A stretch of DNA of 64,000 nucleotides from AP-15 sp963702685 (GCA_963702685.1 CAVPDQ010000010.1:62001-126000), one strand, 5' to 3'. Positions 44,774 to 54,246 are shown, counted from the first letter of the stretch. The notes: generated from the sequence alone by a model not told the origin. Numbers and translations: made by a program.

Positions 44774-44794
44774 GGCCCGCCCGCAGTCATGACG

Positions 44795-45265
44795 CTACGG
44801 CGTCTGCTTGAAGGTCGCGGTGAAGGTCTGGCCTTTGGGCGTCGTCAACCGCCCGTCGAGATCGACGATCCCCGGGCGAAACGCGAACTGGCTGCCGTCG
44901 GAATTCTGAAACACTAGCTCGCCGCCGCGGACGACGCCGGTGCCGTGCAGCACGCCGCTCGGCCCCGCGGCATTCGATCCGAGCGGACCATAAACGTAGA
45001 TGATCGAGGCGGTGGCGTCGGGCCGCACGTCCTCGACAATCAGCGCGGCGCAGGCCTGGGCGTTCCATGCCGCGTCGCTCCAAACTCCGACGAAGCGGCC
45101 AAAGCGCGCCGGAACCTGCGTCTTGTCCGCCAGCTTGTAGGTGACGCTCTGCTCGCAGAACACACGGCCCGCCGGCGCCTCGTCCGAAGGCGGCGGCGTT
45201 TGTGCCGCGGCGGCGGCGGCGGCAAGCAGCAACGTGCCCGAAAGCACGACCGGCAGGCGAGCCAC
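44795..45265 (-). CDS. Small exported hypothetical protein
   Basis: This is 156 residues from GTG 45265 with a signal peptide (ARLPVVLSGTLLLAAAAAAA, cleavage after AQT). The mature region has EQSVTYKLADKTQVPARFGR, FVGVWSDAAWNAQACAALIV and LTTPKGQTFTATFKQ. The 'FVGVW...W....CAALIV' core is recurrent in alphaproteobacterial exported proteins as far as I recall. No activity is known. The start is chosen because the sequence upstream is not signal-like. Confidence 0.65.
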   Translation of the reverse strand: MARLPVVLSGTLLLAAAAAAAQTPPPSDEAPAGRVFCEQSVTYKLADKTQVPARFGRFVGVWSDAAWNAQACAALIVEDVRPDATASIIYVYGPLGSNAAGPSGVLHGTGVVRGGELVFQNSDGSQFAFRPGIVDLDGRLTTPKGQTFTATFKQTP

Positions 45266-45282
45266 CGCGCGGGCCGACGGCG

Positions 45283-46077
45283 CTAGAGCGGCACTTCGCG
45301 CAGCCGCCTCACATCGGCGCGGCCGGCGCTGAGGATATAGCCGACATCGGAGCCGCCGGTCAGGTAGCGCACGCCGATGCCGAAGAGCCAGCTCTGAAAT
45401 TCGAAATCCTCGCGCACACCGCCGACCCCCATCGCCTTGCCATGCGTCTTTGCCGCTTTTGCGACGGTCGCGAACGCGGTGCGCATGCGCTCGCTTTTGT
45501 ACTGGCCGGGAATGCCCATTTCGGTCGACAGGTCGCTGGCGCCGATATGCAACACGTCGATCCCCTCGACCGCGGCGATGGCGTCGGCATTGGCCACCGC
45601 CTCCGGCGTCTCGATCATCGCCATCAGCAGCGTCTCGTCGTTCAGGATTCGGCACACCTGCGCCTGCGGTTTTGCCGCATAGCCGAGCGCCGGGCCGCTG
45701 CCGAACGCCGAGCGGTGGCCGAGCGGGGCGTAGAGGCAAGCGGCGACGACGGCGCGTGCCTCGGCCGCATTATTGACATGCGGCACCATGACCCCTTGGG
45801 CGCCGCTGTCGAGGATGCGGGTGGCGTCATGCGGGTCGTGCGAGCTGACGCGGGCGATCGGCGTTATGCCGACGGCGAGCGCGGCAATCGAGACGGCCGC
45901 GGCGGTCTCGAGCGAGGTCGGGTTGTGCTCGAGATCGATATAGACCGCATCGAAGCCGCAGGCCGCAGCGATCAATGCGATGTTCGGGGTGCGCATCTGG
46001 TTCACCCCCATGCACAGCACGAGCTCGCCGGCGGCAAGCTTTTTCTTGGCGATGTTTTCACCGATCGCGTTGGGCAT
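45283..46077 (-). CDS. HpcH/HpaI-family class II aldolase
   Basis: This is a 264-residue metal-dependent aldolase. Features are FDAVYIDLEHNPTSLE (near residue 43-58), ARVSSHDPHDATRILDSGAQ followed by VMVPHVNNAAEA, MAMIETPEAVANADAI (metal-ligand Glu) and GIDVLHIGASDLSTEMGIPG (metal-ligand Asp). It cleaves or forms 2-keto-3-deoxy-acid-type bonds, often in aromatic or sugar-acid catabolism. The downstream exported protein gene begins 18 bp away. Confidence 0.85.
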   Translation of the reverse strand: MPNAIGENIAKKKLAAGELVLCMGVNQMRTPNIALIAAACGFDAVYIDLEHNPTSLETAAAVSIAALAVGITPIARVSSHDPHDATRILDSGAQGVMVPHVNNAAEARAVVAACLYAPLGHRSAFGSGPALGYAAKPQAQVCRILNDETLLMAMIETPEAVANADAIAAVEGIDVLHIGASDLSTEMGIPGQYKSERMRTAFATVAKAAKTHGKAMGVGGVREDFEFQSWLFGIGVRYLTGGSDVGYILSAGRADVRRLREVPL

Positions 46078-46231
46078 GGTTGCAAATCTCCGTCTTCAAT
46101 TGCCGCGGCCGCGCAGCATCGCCTCAGCGGACGCCGGGGACAAGCCGATCTCGCCGCCGCGCTCCGCCTGGACAGCTTTTAGGACGGCCCGCTATCCTCG
46201 ACCGAGCAGCGTCGTGGAAAGAGGTGAGGCC

Positions 46232-47479
46232 GTGACCGATACGCCGGGCCATCCACGTCCTCGACCCCGGTCCGCCGGCCGCAGGGTGCAGCATCGTTTG
46301 TGGCCCACCTATCTCGGCATTACCGGGCTTTTGCTGTTCATGCTGGTCGCGCTGGCGGGCGGCATCGTGTGGTACAACACCAAGAAATCCAACGAGCTGG
46401 CGATCGCGGCGGCGCATCGCCTGATGCAGGAGGTCGAGGACAAGATCATCGACCGCATCAAGCTCCTCTACGACCCGATGTACGCGATTGTCGGCATCGC
46501 TTCGCTGGCGCCGATGCTGACGTCGCCCGAAACGAGCAGCAATTCGCGGGCGATGGAGCTCGTGCTCCGGGCGTTGCGGATTTATCCGCAAATTCAATCG
46601 CTTTATGTCGGTTTCGACAACGGCGAGTTCTACATGGTGACCCATATCACCGGGGAAAAAAGCGAGGATTTGCGAGCCGTGCTGCGCGCACCTCACGACG
46701 CGGTCTTTGCCGTCGAAACGATCGGCCTCGGCGCCAAAAACGAGCGCAGCGCGCGCTGGACCTTTCTTTCCCAGGACGGCGCCGTCGTCGGTCACCGCGA
46801 TCCGGAGGCGACGGATTTCGACCCGCGCGCCCGTCCCTGGTACGGCGCTGCAAAGCGCAGCGACATCGTCGAAGAGAGCGATCTGTACGTCTTCGCCACG
46901 AGCGGCGAGCCGGGCTTTACGCTGAGCCGCAGCTTCAAAGGCCCTCCGGCCGGGGTGATGGGGGCCGACCTCGCGGCGATCGATCTCGCCTACTTTCTGC
47001 GCAGCCAGCGGATCACGCCGGAGAGCGCCGCTTTCATCTTCACCAAGACCGGCGAGGTCGTCGCCGTGCCCAACCCGGCACCGTTGAGAAAGACCATAGG
47101 AGCCAAGGACGGCAAAGCAAAATTGCCAAAAGTCGCCGATTTGAACGATCCGGTGATCAAAGGCTTTATTTCGGCGTATCAGGACCAAAACGGCGAGGGC
47201 ACGACCGGCACTCGCATCTACGAGGTCGGCGGCCGCACCTATATCGGGCGGGTCGTCGCGATCCCGCCGCGCTATGGCCGCAACCAGCTGTTGGCGATGA
47301 TGGTGCCGGTGGACGAGATCGAGCGGCCGATCACCGATGCGCGGAACGAAACGCTGCTCTACTCGCTCGCGTTCCTGGTCTTTTCGGTGCCGCTTTACCT
47401 GACCCTCGTCGTCGCCTGGATCGACCGGCGCCTCGGCCGCCACCACGGGCCCAGGCTGCCGTTCCGCGACGACGAATAA
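46232..47479 (+). CDS. Cache-domain membrane sensor without output domain
   Basis: This is a 415-residue protein. TM1 (LGITGLLLFMLVALAGGIVW) is followed by a large periplasmic dCache domain (about 65-370: YPQIQSLYVGFDNGEFYMVT, DFDPRARPWYGAAKRSD, GVMGADLAAIDLAYFL, FIFTKTGEVVAVPN). TM2 (LLYSLAFLVFSVPLYLTLVV) and only about 20 cytoplasmic residues follow. The kinase, cyclase, GGDEF or chemotaxis output usually found after TM2 is absent, and no stop or frameshift explains it. GTG 46232 is preferred for its GAGG site. Confidence 0.75.
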   Translation: MTDTPGHPRPRPRSAGRRVQHRLWPTYLGITGLLLFMLVALAGGIVWYNTKKSNELAIAAAHRLMQEVEDKIIDRIKLLYDPMYAIVGIASLAPMLTSPETSSNSRAMELVLRALRIYPQIQSLYVGFDNGEFYMVTHITGEKSEDLRAVLRAPHDAVFAVETIGLGAKNERSARWTFLSQDGAVVGHRDPEATDFDPRARPWYGAAKRSDIVEESDLYVFATSGEPGFTLSRSFKGPPAGVMGADLAAIDLAYFLRSQRITPESAAFIFTKTGEVVAVPNPAPLRKTIGAKDGKAKLPKVADLNDPVIKGFISAYQDQNGEGTTGTRIYEVGGRTYIGRVVAIPPRYGRNQLLAMMVPVDEIERPITDARNETLLYSLAFLVFSVPLYLTLVVAWIDRRLGRHHGPRLPFRDDE

Positions 47480-47483
47480 AGCC

Positions 47484-48248
47484 TCAGGCGATCCTGGTCT
47501 CCTCGATGACGGTGGTGTCGACCGTGACCACCTCGTCGTGGTAGAGCCAGCGGGTGAAAAACCCGGCGATCAACGCGCCGATGATCGGGGCCAGCCAGAA
47601 CAGCCAGAGCTGGCTGAAATAGCCGCCGTTCCCTGCAAACATAGCAAGGAGCGCCGGGCCGGTGCTGCGGGCCGGGTTGACCGAGGTGTTGGTGACCGGG
47701 ATCATGACCAGATGGATCAGGGTCAGGCACAGCCCGATCGGGATGCCGGCAAACCCGACCGCGGCACCCTTCGAGGTCGAGCCGATGATGACGAAGACAA
47801 AAAAGAATGTCGCGACGACCTCGCCGACAAAACAGGCGCCCAAGCCGTACTTGCCGGGGCTGAGAGCGCCATAGCCGTTGGACGCGAAGCCGCCGGCGAT
47901 CCAGCCGGGCTGGCCCGACGCAATATAAAAGAGCACGCCGGCGGCGATGATCGCGCCGATCACCTGGGCGACGATGTAAGGCAGAACGTCGGCGCCCTTG
48001 AACCGTCCGCCGGCCCACAGGCCCACCGTCACCGCCGAGTTGAAATGGCCGCCCGAGATGTGCCCGACCGCATAAGCCATCGTCAGCACGGTCAGGCCGA
48101 AGGCAAAGGCGACGCCGAGAAAACCGACGCCGAGCGATGTCCCGGGTGGCCCCAGAAACCCGGCGGCGAGCACGGCGGTCCCGCAGCCGCCAAAGACCAG
48201 CCAAAACGTGCCGAACAATTCGGCGGCGGCACGGCGTGTCATATCCAT
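47484..48248 (-). CDS. aqpZ: Aquaporin Z
   Basis: This is a 254-residue MIP-family water channel with six membrane helices. The second pore motif is intact (TNTSVNPARSTGPAL). The first reads SGGHFNSAVTVG, with Ser in place of the usual Pro of Asn-Pro-Ala. The selectivity region GTFWLVFGGCGTAVLA and helix 5 IGLCLTLIHLVMIPV are typical of AqpZ. A charged 18-residue C-terminal tail follows helix 6. ATG 48248 begins MDMTRRAAAEL, the standard start. Confidence 0.9.
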   Translation of the reverse strand: MDMTRRAAAELFGTFWLVFGGCGTAVLAAGFLGPPGTSLGVGFLGVAFAFGLTVLTMAYAVGHISGGHFNSAVTVGLWAGGRFKGADVLPYIVAQVIGAIIAAGVLFYIASGQPGWIAGGFASNGYGALSPGKYGLGACFVGEVVATFFFVFVIIGSTSKGAAVGFAGIPIGLCLTLIHLVMIPVTNTSVNPARSTGPALLAMFAGNGGYFSQLWLFWLAPIIGALIAGFFTRWLYHDEVVTVDTTVIEETRIA

Positions 48249-48419
48249 GCTGTTCCTCCCGCTCGAGCTGAACCCGCGCCAGCAAGCTTCGGCGCAAAAT
48301 GCTGCACAGGGCCAGCTTGCACGCAACCGACGATTTCAACAACCCAGCCATCGGCGGTCGATGCATCGTCTTATCGACTATTTGAATCAGTTAGATGACG
48401 GCTTTCGCTTGGGTTCGCC

Positions 48420-49322
48420 TCAATCCGGCCAGCGCCGGTGCACCCAGAGCCAGAGATCGGGCCGGTCGCGAATCCATGCCTCCAGGGTCGCGTTGACCGC
48501 GGCCATCAGGGCCGCGGCGTCGGCGTGACGATCGCCACTTCGGGGGAGCGGCAATGGCGCTGAGACCGTGACCCGGAAATGTGCGCCGGCGAGCCGCTCG
48601 ACCCGAAGCGGAAACACGTCGCAGTCGAAGCGCAGCGCCAGAAAGGCGAGGGCGGAGCTGGTCATCGCGGGGCGGCCGAAGAACGGCACCGCGATCCCGT
48701 CGTTCATCTTCTGGTCGGCGAGCAAGCCCAGATGCACGCCACGATTAAGCGCGGCAATCGCGCGCCGCGCCGCAACGGCGCCCTTTGGGATGAACTCGTC
48801 GCGATCGCCGCGCAATCGCGCGATCAAGCGGTCGACCAGCGGATTGTTGGCGGCGCGGTAAATCTGGGCGACCGAAATCCCGTACTGGACGCCGGCGAGC
48901 GAGCCGATCTCCCAATTGGCGATATGGCCCGAAAAGACGATCATCCGCCGCCCGGCTGCGACCGCCCGCTCGATATGCTCAAAGCCATGCGTCTCGACAC
49001 GCCCGCCGGGCTCGAACACGCGAATCTGTTGGAGGTGGGGCAATTCAGCCGCGACCCGGCCGAGATTGTCCCACATGCCGGCGACGATGCGCGCGATCTC
49101 GGTCTCGGAAAGCTCGGGCAGGGCGCGGCGCAGGTTCACCCGAGCGCGTTTGGAGATGCCGAGAAACGGGCCGATGCGGCGCGCCAGCGTCCCGCCGAGG
49201 GCGGAGGCCCAGTCGAGCGGCAGCGAGCCAAAGACGGCGAAGACAAATGCCGCTCCCCAGGCCTCCAGGCGATGAGCGAACCGGGGCGCCTCAACGACGG
49301 TGTTCGTCCGGGTCGCGTCCAT
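48420..49322 (-). CDS. lpxL: Lipid A biosynthesis lauroyl/myristoyl acyltransferase
   Basis: This is a 300-residue late acyltransferase of the LpxL/HtrB family. One N-terminal membrane segment precedes the active-site motif (RMIVFSGHIANWEIGSLAGV, with the H(x4)E/D pair) and LGLLADQKMNDGIAVPFFGR. It transfers an acyl chain to Kdo2-lipid IVA at the inner membrane. ATG 49322 lies inside the end of lpxK (32-bp overlap), which marks the last gene of the operon. Confidence 0.88.
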   Translation of the reverse strand: MDATRTNTVVEAPRFAHRLEAWGAAFVFAVFGSLPLDWASALGGTLARRIGPFLGISKRARVNLRRALPELSETEIARIVAGMWDNLGRVAAELPHLQQIRVFEPGGRVETHGFEHIERAVAAGRRMIVFSGHIANWEIGSLAGVQYGISVAQIYRAANNPLVDRLIARLRGDRDEFIPKGAVAARRAIAALNRGVHLGLLADQKMNDGIAVPFFGRPAMTSSALAFLALRFDCDVFPLRVERLAGAHFRVTVSAPLPLPRSGDRHADAAALMAAVNATLEAWIRDRPDLWLWVHRRWPD

Positions 49323-50310
49323 TGCGTCGGGCGGATAACACGACAGGCCCGATAAGGCCAGCGAATGCCACCGGGGTGGGCCAGCGGGTCTCGACCTCGA
49401 GCACATCGATTTCGCAGCGTTCGGTGAGCGGCACCCGCACGATGTCCTTTGCCGTCGTCACCAAGCGCGCGCCGGCCCGGGCGGCGGCACGGCGCAGCTC
49501 GGCGATCTCGGCGGGACGGAAGGTGTGATGGTCGGGAAAGCTGCGCTCGGCGACCAGGTCCGCCCCAATCCGGCGCAACGTCGCGAAGAATTTCTCCGGC
49601 CGGCCAATCCCGGCAAAAGCCAGGACGCGCGCCCCGGCAAAGCGCTCGCCGGCGATCGCCGTCAGCACCGCCGGCACGACCTGGACACCGCCAAGCCCGG
49701 CTTTCGAGGGCGCGCACGGCTCGCCATCGGCGGCGAGCAGCACCACCGCATCGGCGCGCGCGAGGCCGCGGCGCAAGTTTTCGCGCAGCGGGCCGGCGGG
49801 CATCACCCGCCCATTGCCAAAGCAATAGCCGGCATCGACGACGATCAGCGCCAGGGCCTTGGCAACCCATGGGTTCTGGAAGCCGTCATCGAGCAGGATG
49901 GTCGCGGCGCCATCGGCTGCCGCAGCCCGGACGCCGGCGGCACGGTCGCGGGCGACCCAGCAAGGTGCGGCCCGGGCGAGCAGCAGCGCTTCGTCGCCGA
50001 CCGCATCGACATCATGGCGCGACGGATCGACCCGGAGCGGCCCGCCTTCGCGACCGCCATAACCGCGCGTGACCACATGCGCCGCGATCCCGCATCCGGC
50101 GAGATAATCGCAAAGCGCCAGCACGACCGGGGTCTTGCCGGCCCCGCCGGCAACGAGATTGCCGACGCACACGACCGGCACCGGTGCCTGGTAAGGGCGG
50201 GCAATCGCGCGGCGCAGCCGACCCGCCATGTCCCAGGCGGCGCCAACCGGCGCCAGCAGCCCCGCGGCGAGGCCCGGCGGCCGTTCCCAGAAGAGCGGTG
50301 CCGCGCGCAT
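49291..50310 (-). CDS. lpxK: Tetraacyldisaccharide 4'-kinase
   Basis: This 339-residue kinase phosphorylates lipid A disaccharide to lipid IVA. The P-loop variant VCVGNLVAGGAGKTPVVLAL lies near residues 47-66. The motif HVVTRGYGGREGGPLRVD and the ILLDDGFQNPWVAKAL segment are characteristic. Start ATG 50310 overlaps the waaA stop (TGATG). It overlaps lpxL. Confidence 0.94.
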   Translation of the reverse strand: MRAAPLFWERPPGLAAGLLAPVGAAWDMAGRLRRAIARPYQAPVPVVCVGNLVAGGAGKTPVVLALCDYLAGCGIAAHVVTRGYGGREGGPLRVDPSRHDVDAVGDEALLLARAAPCWVARDRAAGVRAAAADGAATILLDDGFQNPWVAKALALIVVDAGYCFGNGRVMPAGPLRENLRRGLARADAVVLLAADGEPCAPSKAGLGGVQVVPAVLTAIAGERFAGARVLAFAGIGRPEKFFATLRRIGADLVAERSFPDHHTFRPAEIAELRRAAARAGARLVTTAKDIVRVPLTERCEIDVLEVETRWPTPVAFAGLIGPVVLSARRNGRDPDEHRR

Positions 50311-51602
50311 CAGCGCTGCCGTCCGCCATCCGCCGGGGCCAGCCGGTCGAGCCGGCGGCCGAGGCGTTCGAGGACGATCTCGAGGACCTCGGAGCCGGCG
50401 GCGGCGACGCGTGCTCCGGCGGCGGCGCGCGCGGCGCGCAGCTGCGGATCGGCGAGCAGCCTCGCGACCGCCTGTGCCAATTCATCGGTATCGGCGACGC
50501 TCTCGGCGGCATCGGCCGCGGCCAACGCCGTTGCCATCGCTGCGCAATTGGCGGTGTGCGGCCCGTGCAGAACGGCGCAGCCCAAGCGGGCGGCTTCGAA
50601 CGGGTTGTGGCCGCCTTTGGCAACCAGCGACCCGCCGATGAACGCGACCCCGGCGAGACGGTAAAAGAGCCCCAATTCGCCCATTGTGTCGGCGAGATAG
50701 ATGTCGGTGCGACCGGTGATCGCCTCGCCGCGGCTGCGTCGGGTGACGCAGAGCCCGCGCTCTTTCAGCATCGCCTCGATCGCATCGCCGCGCGCCGGAT
50801 GACGCGGCGCGAGGAGCGTCAACAATGCGTCGTGACGCGCCGCGACCGCGCGGTGAACCGAGGCGGCGATCTCCTCCTCGCCCGAATGGGTGCTGGCGGC
50901 GAGCCAAAGGGGTCGCGCCCCCGCCTGCCGGCGCAGCCGCTCGAGCTCGGCCTCGTCGACTGGCAGCGCCGCCCCCGCCGCTTTGAGGTCGCCGATCGCG
51001 ACCGCGTTGCGCGCTCCGAGACGGCGCAGTCTTCGCGCCTGCTCGTCGTCTTGGGCAAGACATTCGACAAAGGCGCCGAGCATCGGCTGGATCAGCCCGG
51101 GCAGCCAGCGCCAGCGCGCATAGGAGCGGGCCGACAACCGGCCATTGACCAGGATCATCGGGACGCCGCGCCGATGTGTCGCCATGACCAGGTTGGGCCA
51201 CAGCTCGGACTCGACCCAAAGCGCCAGATCGGGCCGCCAATGATCGAGAAAGCGCGCGGTCCAGCCCGGCAGATCGACCGGCACGAATTGATGATGCGCG
51301 CGCGCCGGCAGCCGTCCTTCCAGCAGCCGCGCGGAGGCCACCGTTCCGGTGGTGACCAGGATCTCGAGCGCCGGGCGAGTGGCGAGCAAACGCTCGATCA
51401 GGCCGAGCACCGCCGTCGCCTCGCCGACGCTGGCGGCATGAATCCACAACAACGGACCGGGCGGGCGTGGCTCGCCGGCGATCCCGCGGCGTTCGGCAAG
51501 GCGTCCCCGATCCTCCTTGCCGCGGCGGCAGCGGCGATTGAGCAGCAGCAACGCCAGCGGCGGCAGCGGCCGGGTCAACGCGTGGTACAGCAACGGCAGC
51601 AT
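50310..51602 (-). CDS. waaA: 3-deoxy-D-manno-octulosonic acid transferase
   Basis: This is a 430-residue Kdo transferase (GT30). Features: an N-terminal membrane-associated helix (LPLLYHALTRPLPPLALLLL), WIHAASVGEATAVLGLIERL (catalytic Glu), FVPVDLPGWTARFLDHWRPD, ELWPNLVMATHRRGVPMILV, and the donor site GGSLVAKGGHNPFEAARLG. Both ends overlap neighbours as TGATG, so it is coupled to DUF374 upstream and lpxK downstream. The apparent fusion with the upstream gene is due to a frameshift in that gene. Confidence 0.93.
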   Translation of the reverse strand: MLPLLYHALTRPLPPLALLLLNRRCRRGKEDRGRLAERRGIAGEPRPPGPLLWIHAASVGEATAVLGLIERLLATRPALEILVTTGTVASARLLEGRLPARAHHQFVPVDLPGWTARFLDHWRPDLALWVESELWPNLVMATHRRGVPMILVNGRLSARSYARWRWLPGLIQPMLGAFVECLAQDDEQARRLRRLGARNAVAIGDLKAAGAALPVDEAELERLRRQAGARPLWLAASTHSGEEEIAASVHRAVAARHDALLTLLAPRHPARGDAIEAMLKERGLCVTRRSRGEAITGRTDIYLADTMGELGLFYRLAGVAFIGGSLVAKGGHNPFEAARLGCAVLHGPHTANCAAMATALAAADAAESVADTDELAQAVARLLADPQLRAARAAAGARVAAAGSEVLEIVLERLGRRLDRLAPADGGRQR

Positions 51603-52355
51603 CAGCGCACCGATTCGTCGGCCAGCGCCGGCTCGGGCGCCGCCGCGGCCGCGGCCACGGCATGCCCGACCCGGCGATCGGCCTCGGCGGACATGTCGTT
51701 GAGGCGCGCTTCGACCAGAAGGCGGGCCTGCTTCCACCCCGGCCTCGTCGAGATCGGCGGCGATGTCGATCGGCTCGCCCCACAAAAAGATGCCGCGTCC
51801 GAACGGCAAAGCCAGGTGAAACCGGTCCCAGGTGTCGAGCAGAAGACGCCGGCTCGTGGCAAAGGTGATCGGCACGATCGGCACCTGCGCGAGGCGCGCC
51901 GCGTTGACGATGCCGATGCTGGCGCGCATCGCCGGCCCGCGCGGCCCGTCTGGGGTGATGGCGACGCAATCGCCGTCCTTCAGCCGCTTCAGCATCGCGC
52001 GCAGCGCCGCCGAGCCGCCCCGACGGGTCGAGCCGGCAATCGTGTCGATGCCGAAATACGACACCGTGTCGGCGATGACCCGGCCGTCGCGATGGGCCGA
52101 GATCAGCATGTGCATCGGAGCCATCCGCCGCCAGGCGACCGGGATCATCATCATGCGGCCGTGCCAGAAGGCGCCGATAAAGACGCGGCCTTGCGCGCGC
52201 AGCCGCCGCGGGTGCTCGTCGCCCTCGACCAGCCAACGGTTGGTGCGGTGCACCAGCCGGATATACCAGGAGCCGGCTCGGCACGCGGCCCGGCGCAGCC
52301 AGGAGCGGCGCATCAGCCGCCGCCCCATGTCGCGGTAGCGCTTGCGCCGGGCCAC
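51602..52355 (-). pseudogene. DUF374 lysophospholipid acyltransferase-like protein, one frameshift
   Basis: DUF374 proteins accompany waaA and msbA in alphaproteobacteria and resemble lysophospholipid acyltransferases. The N-terminal ~200 residues are intact (GRVFIGAFWHGRMMMIPVAW, HRDGRVIADTVSYFGIDTIA, DCVAITPDGPRGPAMRASIG, FLWGEPIDIAADLDEAGVE). Near 51738 the frame shifts. In the corrected frame it continues ARLLVEARLNDMSAEADRRV and ends at a TGA that overlaps the waaA ATG. Without correction it would read through into waaA as a fusion. GTG 52355, three bases after the msbA stop, is the likely start. Confidence 0.8.
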
Positions 52356-52358
52356 GCG

Positions 52359-54152
52359 TTACGGCGTCGGCGCGGCGGCGAGCTCGCTGTCGGCGAACTG
52401 CATCGCATAAAGCCGCGCGTAAAGGCCGCTCTGCGCCAAGAGCTGCGCGTGCCGGCCGCTCTCGACGATTTGGCCGCGATCGACGACGCAGATCAAATCG
52501 GCGCCTTGGACCGTCGACAGCCGATGGGCGATGACGAGCGTCGTGCGCCCGCGCATCAAGCTGCGCAGCGCCGCCTGCACATGGCGCTCGGATTCGGTGT
52601 CGAGCGCCGAGGTGGCTTCGTCGAGCAGCAGGATCGGGGCATCCTTCAGCATTGCGCGGGCGATCGCGATCCGCTGGCGCTGGCCGCCGGAGAGGCGCAC
52701 GCCGTGCTCGCCGACCTGGGTGTCGTAGCCATCGGGCAAGGCGCGGATAAACGCGTCGGCGCCGGCCGCCTGCGCCGCCGCCTCGATGGCCGGCGCGGGC
52801 GCGCCAAACCGACCATAGGCGATGTTGGCGCGCACCGTATCGTCGAACAACGTGACCTCTTGCGTGACGAGCGCGATCGCGGCACGCAACGAGGCCAAGC
52901 TGACCGCGCGGATGTCCTGGCCGTCGATCGCAATGCCGCCTTCCTCGACCTCGAAAAACCGCGGGATCAGGTTGAGGATCGTCGATTTTCCGGCGCCCGA
53001 TGCGCCAACCAGCGCCACCCTGTGCCCGGCCGGGACGGTCAGGGTGATGCCGTCGAGCGCTACCGCGCCGGGCGCGTAGCCAAAGCGCACCTGGTCGAAA
53101 CGGATTTCCCCACCGGCAACCGAAAGGGGGCGGGCGCCGGGCAAATCACGGATCGTCGGCTCGACATCGAGCACCTGGAAGATGCGTTGGGCGGCAGCCA
53201 GGCCCTCCTGCAAGGAGGCGTTCAGATTGGCGAGGCTCTTCAACGGCTGATAGGCGAGCAAGAGCGCGGTGATGAACGAAAAGAACGCGCCGGGCGTGCG
53301 CGCCCCGGAAATGACCTGGTGGCCGCCATAGAGGATGACGACCGCGATCGCCGCGCCGCCCAGGGTTTCCATCATCGGCGAGGCGCGCGAGCGGGTCCGG
53401 GCGGCGCGCTCGACCAGCCCGAACAGCCGTTCGAAGAGGCCGGCGGCGCGGCCCTCTTCATAGGCCTCCATGCCGTAGGCTTTGACCAGCCGCGCGCCTT
53501 GAAAGGTCTGGCTCAGCAATGTCGTCAGCTGGCCGATCTCGGCCTGGGTGTTGGCTGAAACCCGGCGCATCCGGCGACCGATCGCGACGATCGGGCGAAT
53601 CGCCAGCGGAAAGACAAAGAACGAGACGAGGGCGAGCAGCCAATCCTGGTAGAACATCACGCCGAGAAGAAAGACGACCGTCAGCGCGTCCTTGCCGATG
53701 CCGCCCAGCACATTGGCGGCAGCGCTGCGCAACGCCGCCGCATCGTTGGTAAAGCGCGACACCAAGGTGCCGGTCGGACGGGCGTGAAAATAGGCGAGAT
53801 CGGCCCGCATCAGCCGGGTGAACAAGGCCTTCTGCACATCGGCGATGACCCGCTGGCCGACCCGTGTCATCAGCACCGCCTGGCCGTAATCGGCAACACC
53901 CTTGGCCAGCGCCAGGCCCAGCGCTGCGCCGGCGATCGCCAGCAGCAAGGATGCGTCGCGCCCGACAAAGATGCGGTCGAGCACCGGCTGCATCAGCCAC
54001 GCGCGCAACGCCGTGCTGCCGGCCGCAATCCCCATCAGCGCAAAGGCGACGAGGATGCGCGCCGCGTGCGGACGCATGAAGTCCCGCACCAGCCGCCATA
54101 CCAGGCCGGCCGAGCGCGCGCTTTCTTCGAGGATCGGCGGCTTGTCGAGCAT
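52359..54152 (-). CDS. msbA: Lipid A export ATP-binding/permease (MsbA type)
   Basis: This is a 597-residue ABC half-transporter. Six membrane helices occupy the first ~320 residues. The nucleotide-binding domain has Walker A VALVGASGAGKSTILNLIPR, the signature GVRLSGGQRQRIAIARAML, Walker B ILLLDEATSALDTESER and the H-loop LVIAHRLSTV. It flips lipid A-core from the inner to the outer leaflet. It heads the tight run msbA-DUF374-waaA-lpxK-lpxL. Confidence 0.92.
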   Translation of the reverse strand: MLDKPPILEESARSAGLVWRLVRDFMRPHAARILVAFALMGIAAGSTALRAWLMQPVLDRIFVGRDASLLLAIAGAALGLALAKGVADYGQAVLMTRVGQRVIADVQKALFTRLMRADLAYFHARPTGTLVSRFTNDAAALRSAAANVLGGIGKDALTVVFLLGVMFYQDWLLALVSFFVFPLAIRPIVAIGRRMRRVSANTQAEIGQLTTLLSQTFQGARLVKAYGMEAYEEGRAAGLFERLFGLVERAARTRSRASPMMETLGGAAIAVVILYGGHQVISGARTPGAFFSFITALLLAYQPLKSLANLNASLQEGLAAAQRIFQVLDVEPTIRDLPGARPLSVAGGEIRFDQVRFGYAPGAVALDGITLTVPAGHRVALVGASGAGKSTILNLIPRFFEVEEGGIAIDGQDIRAVSLASLRAAIALVTQEVTLFDDTVRANIAYGRFGAPAPAIEAAAQAAGADAFIRALPDGYDTQVGEHGVRLSGGQRQRIAIARAMLKDAPILLLDEATSALDTESERHVQAALRSLMRGRTTLVIAHRLSTVQGADLICVVDRGQIVESGRHAQLLAQSGLYARLYAMQFADSELAAAPTP

Positions 54153-54246
54153 GAGTCCCCGCCGCCACTGTTAGAGGCGGGGGCCCGCCTTGGCAAGATC
54201 GGCGGCGGTCAGCCTGGAGTCCCCGGGATGGCGCCGCCGCTCGCAA

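Noticed and set aside
44666..44790. CIRCE element upstream of hrcA
   Set aside because: No TTAGCACTC-N9-GAGTGCTAA match is present in the gap, nor upstream of dnaK.
50310..52355. Bifunctional DUF374-WaaA fusion protein
   Set aside because: A single frameshift near 51738 accounts for it, and the corrected DUF374 frame stops exactly at the waaA start.
50184..53558. Very long open frame of over 1100 codons on the plus strand, opposite the lipid A operon
   Set aside because: Opposite strand of clear lpxK, waaA and msbA genes. Long antisense frames are expected in GC-rich DNA, and the translation is low-complexity Arg/Ala/Gly.
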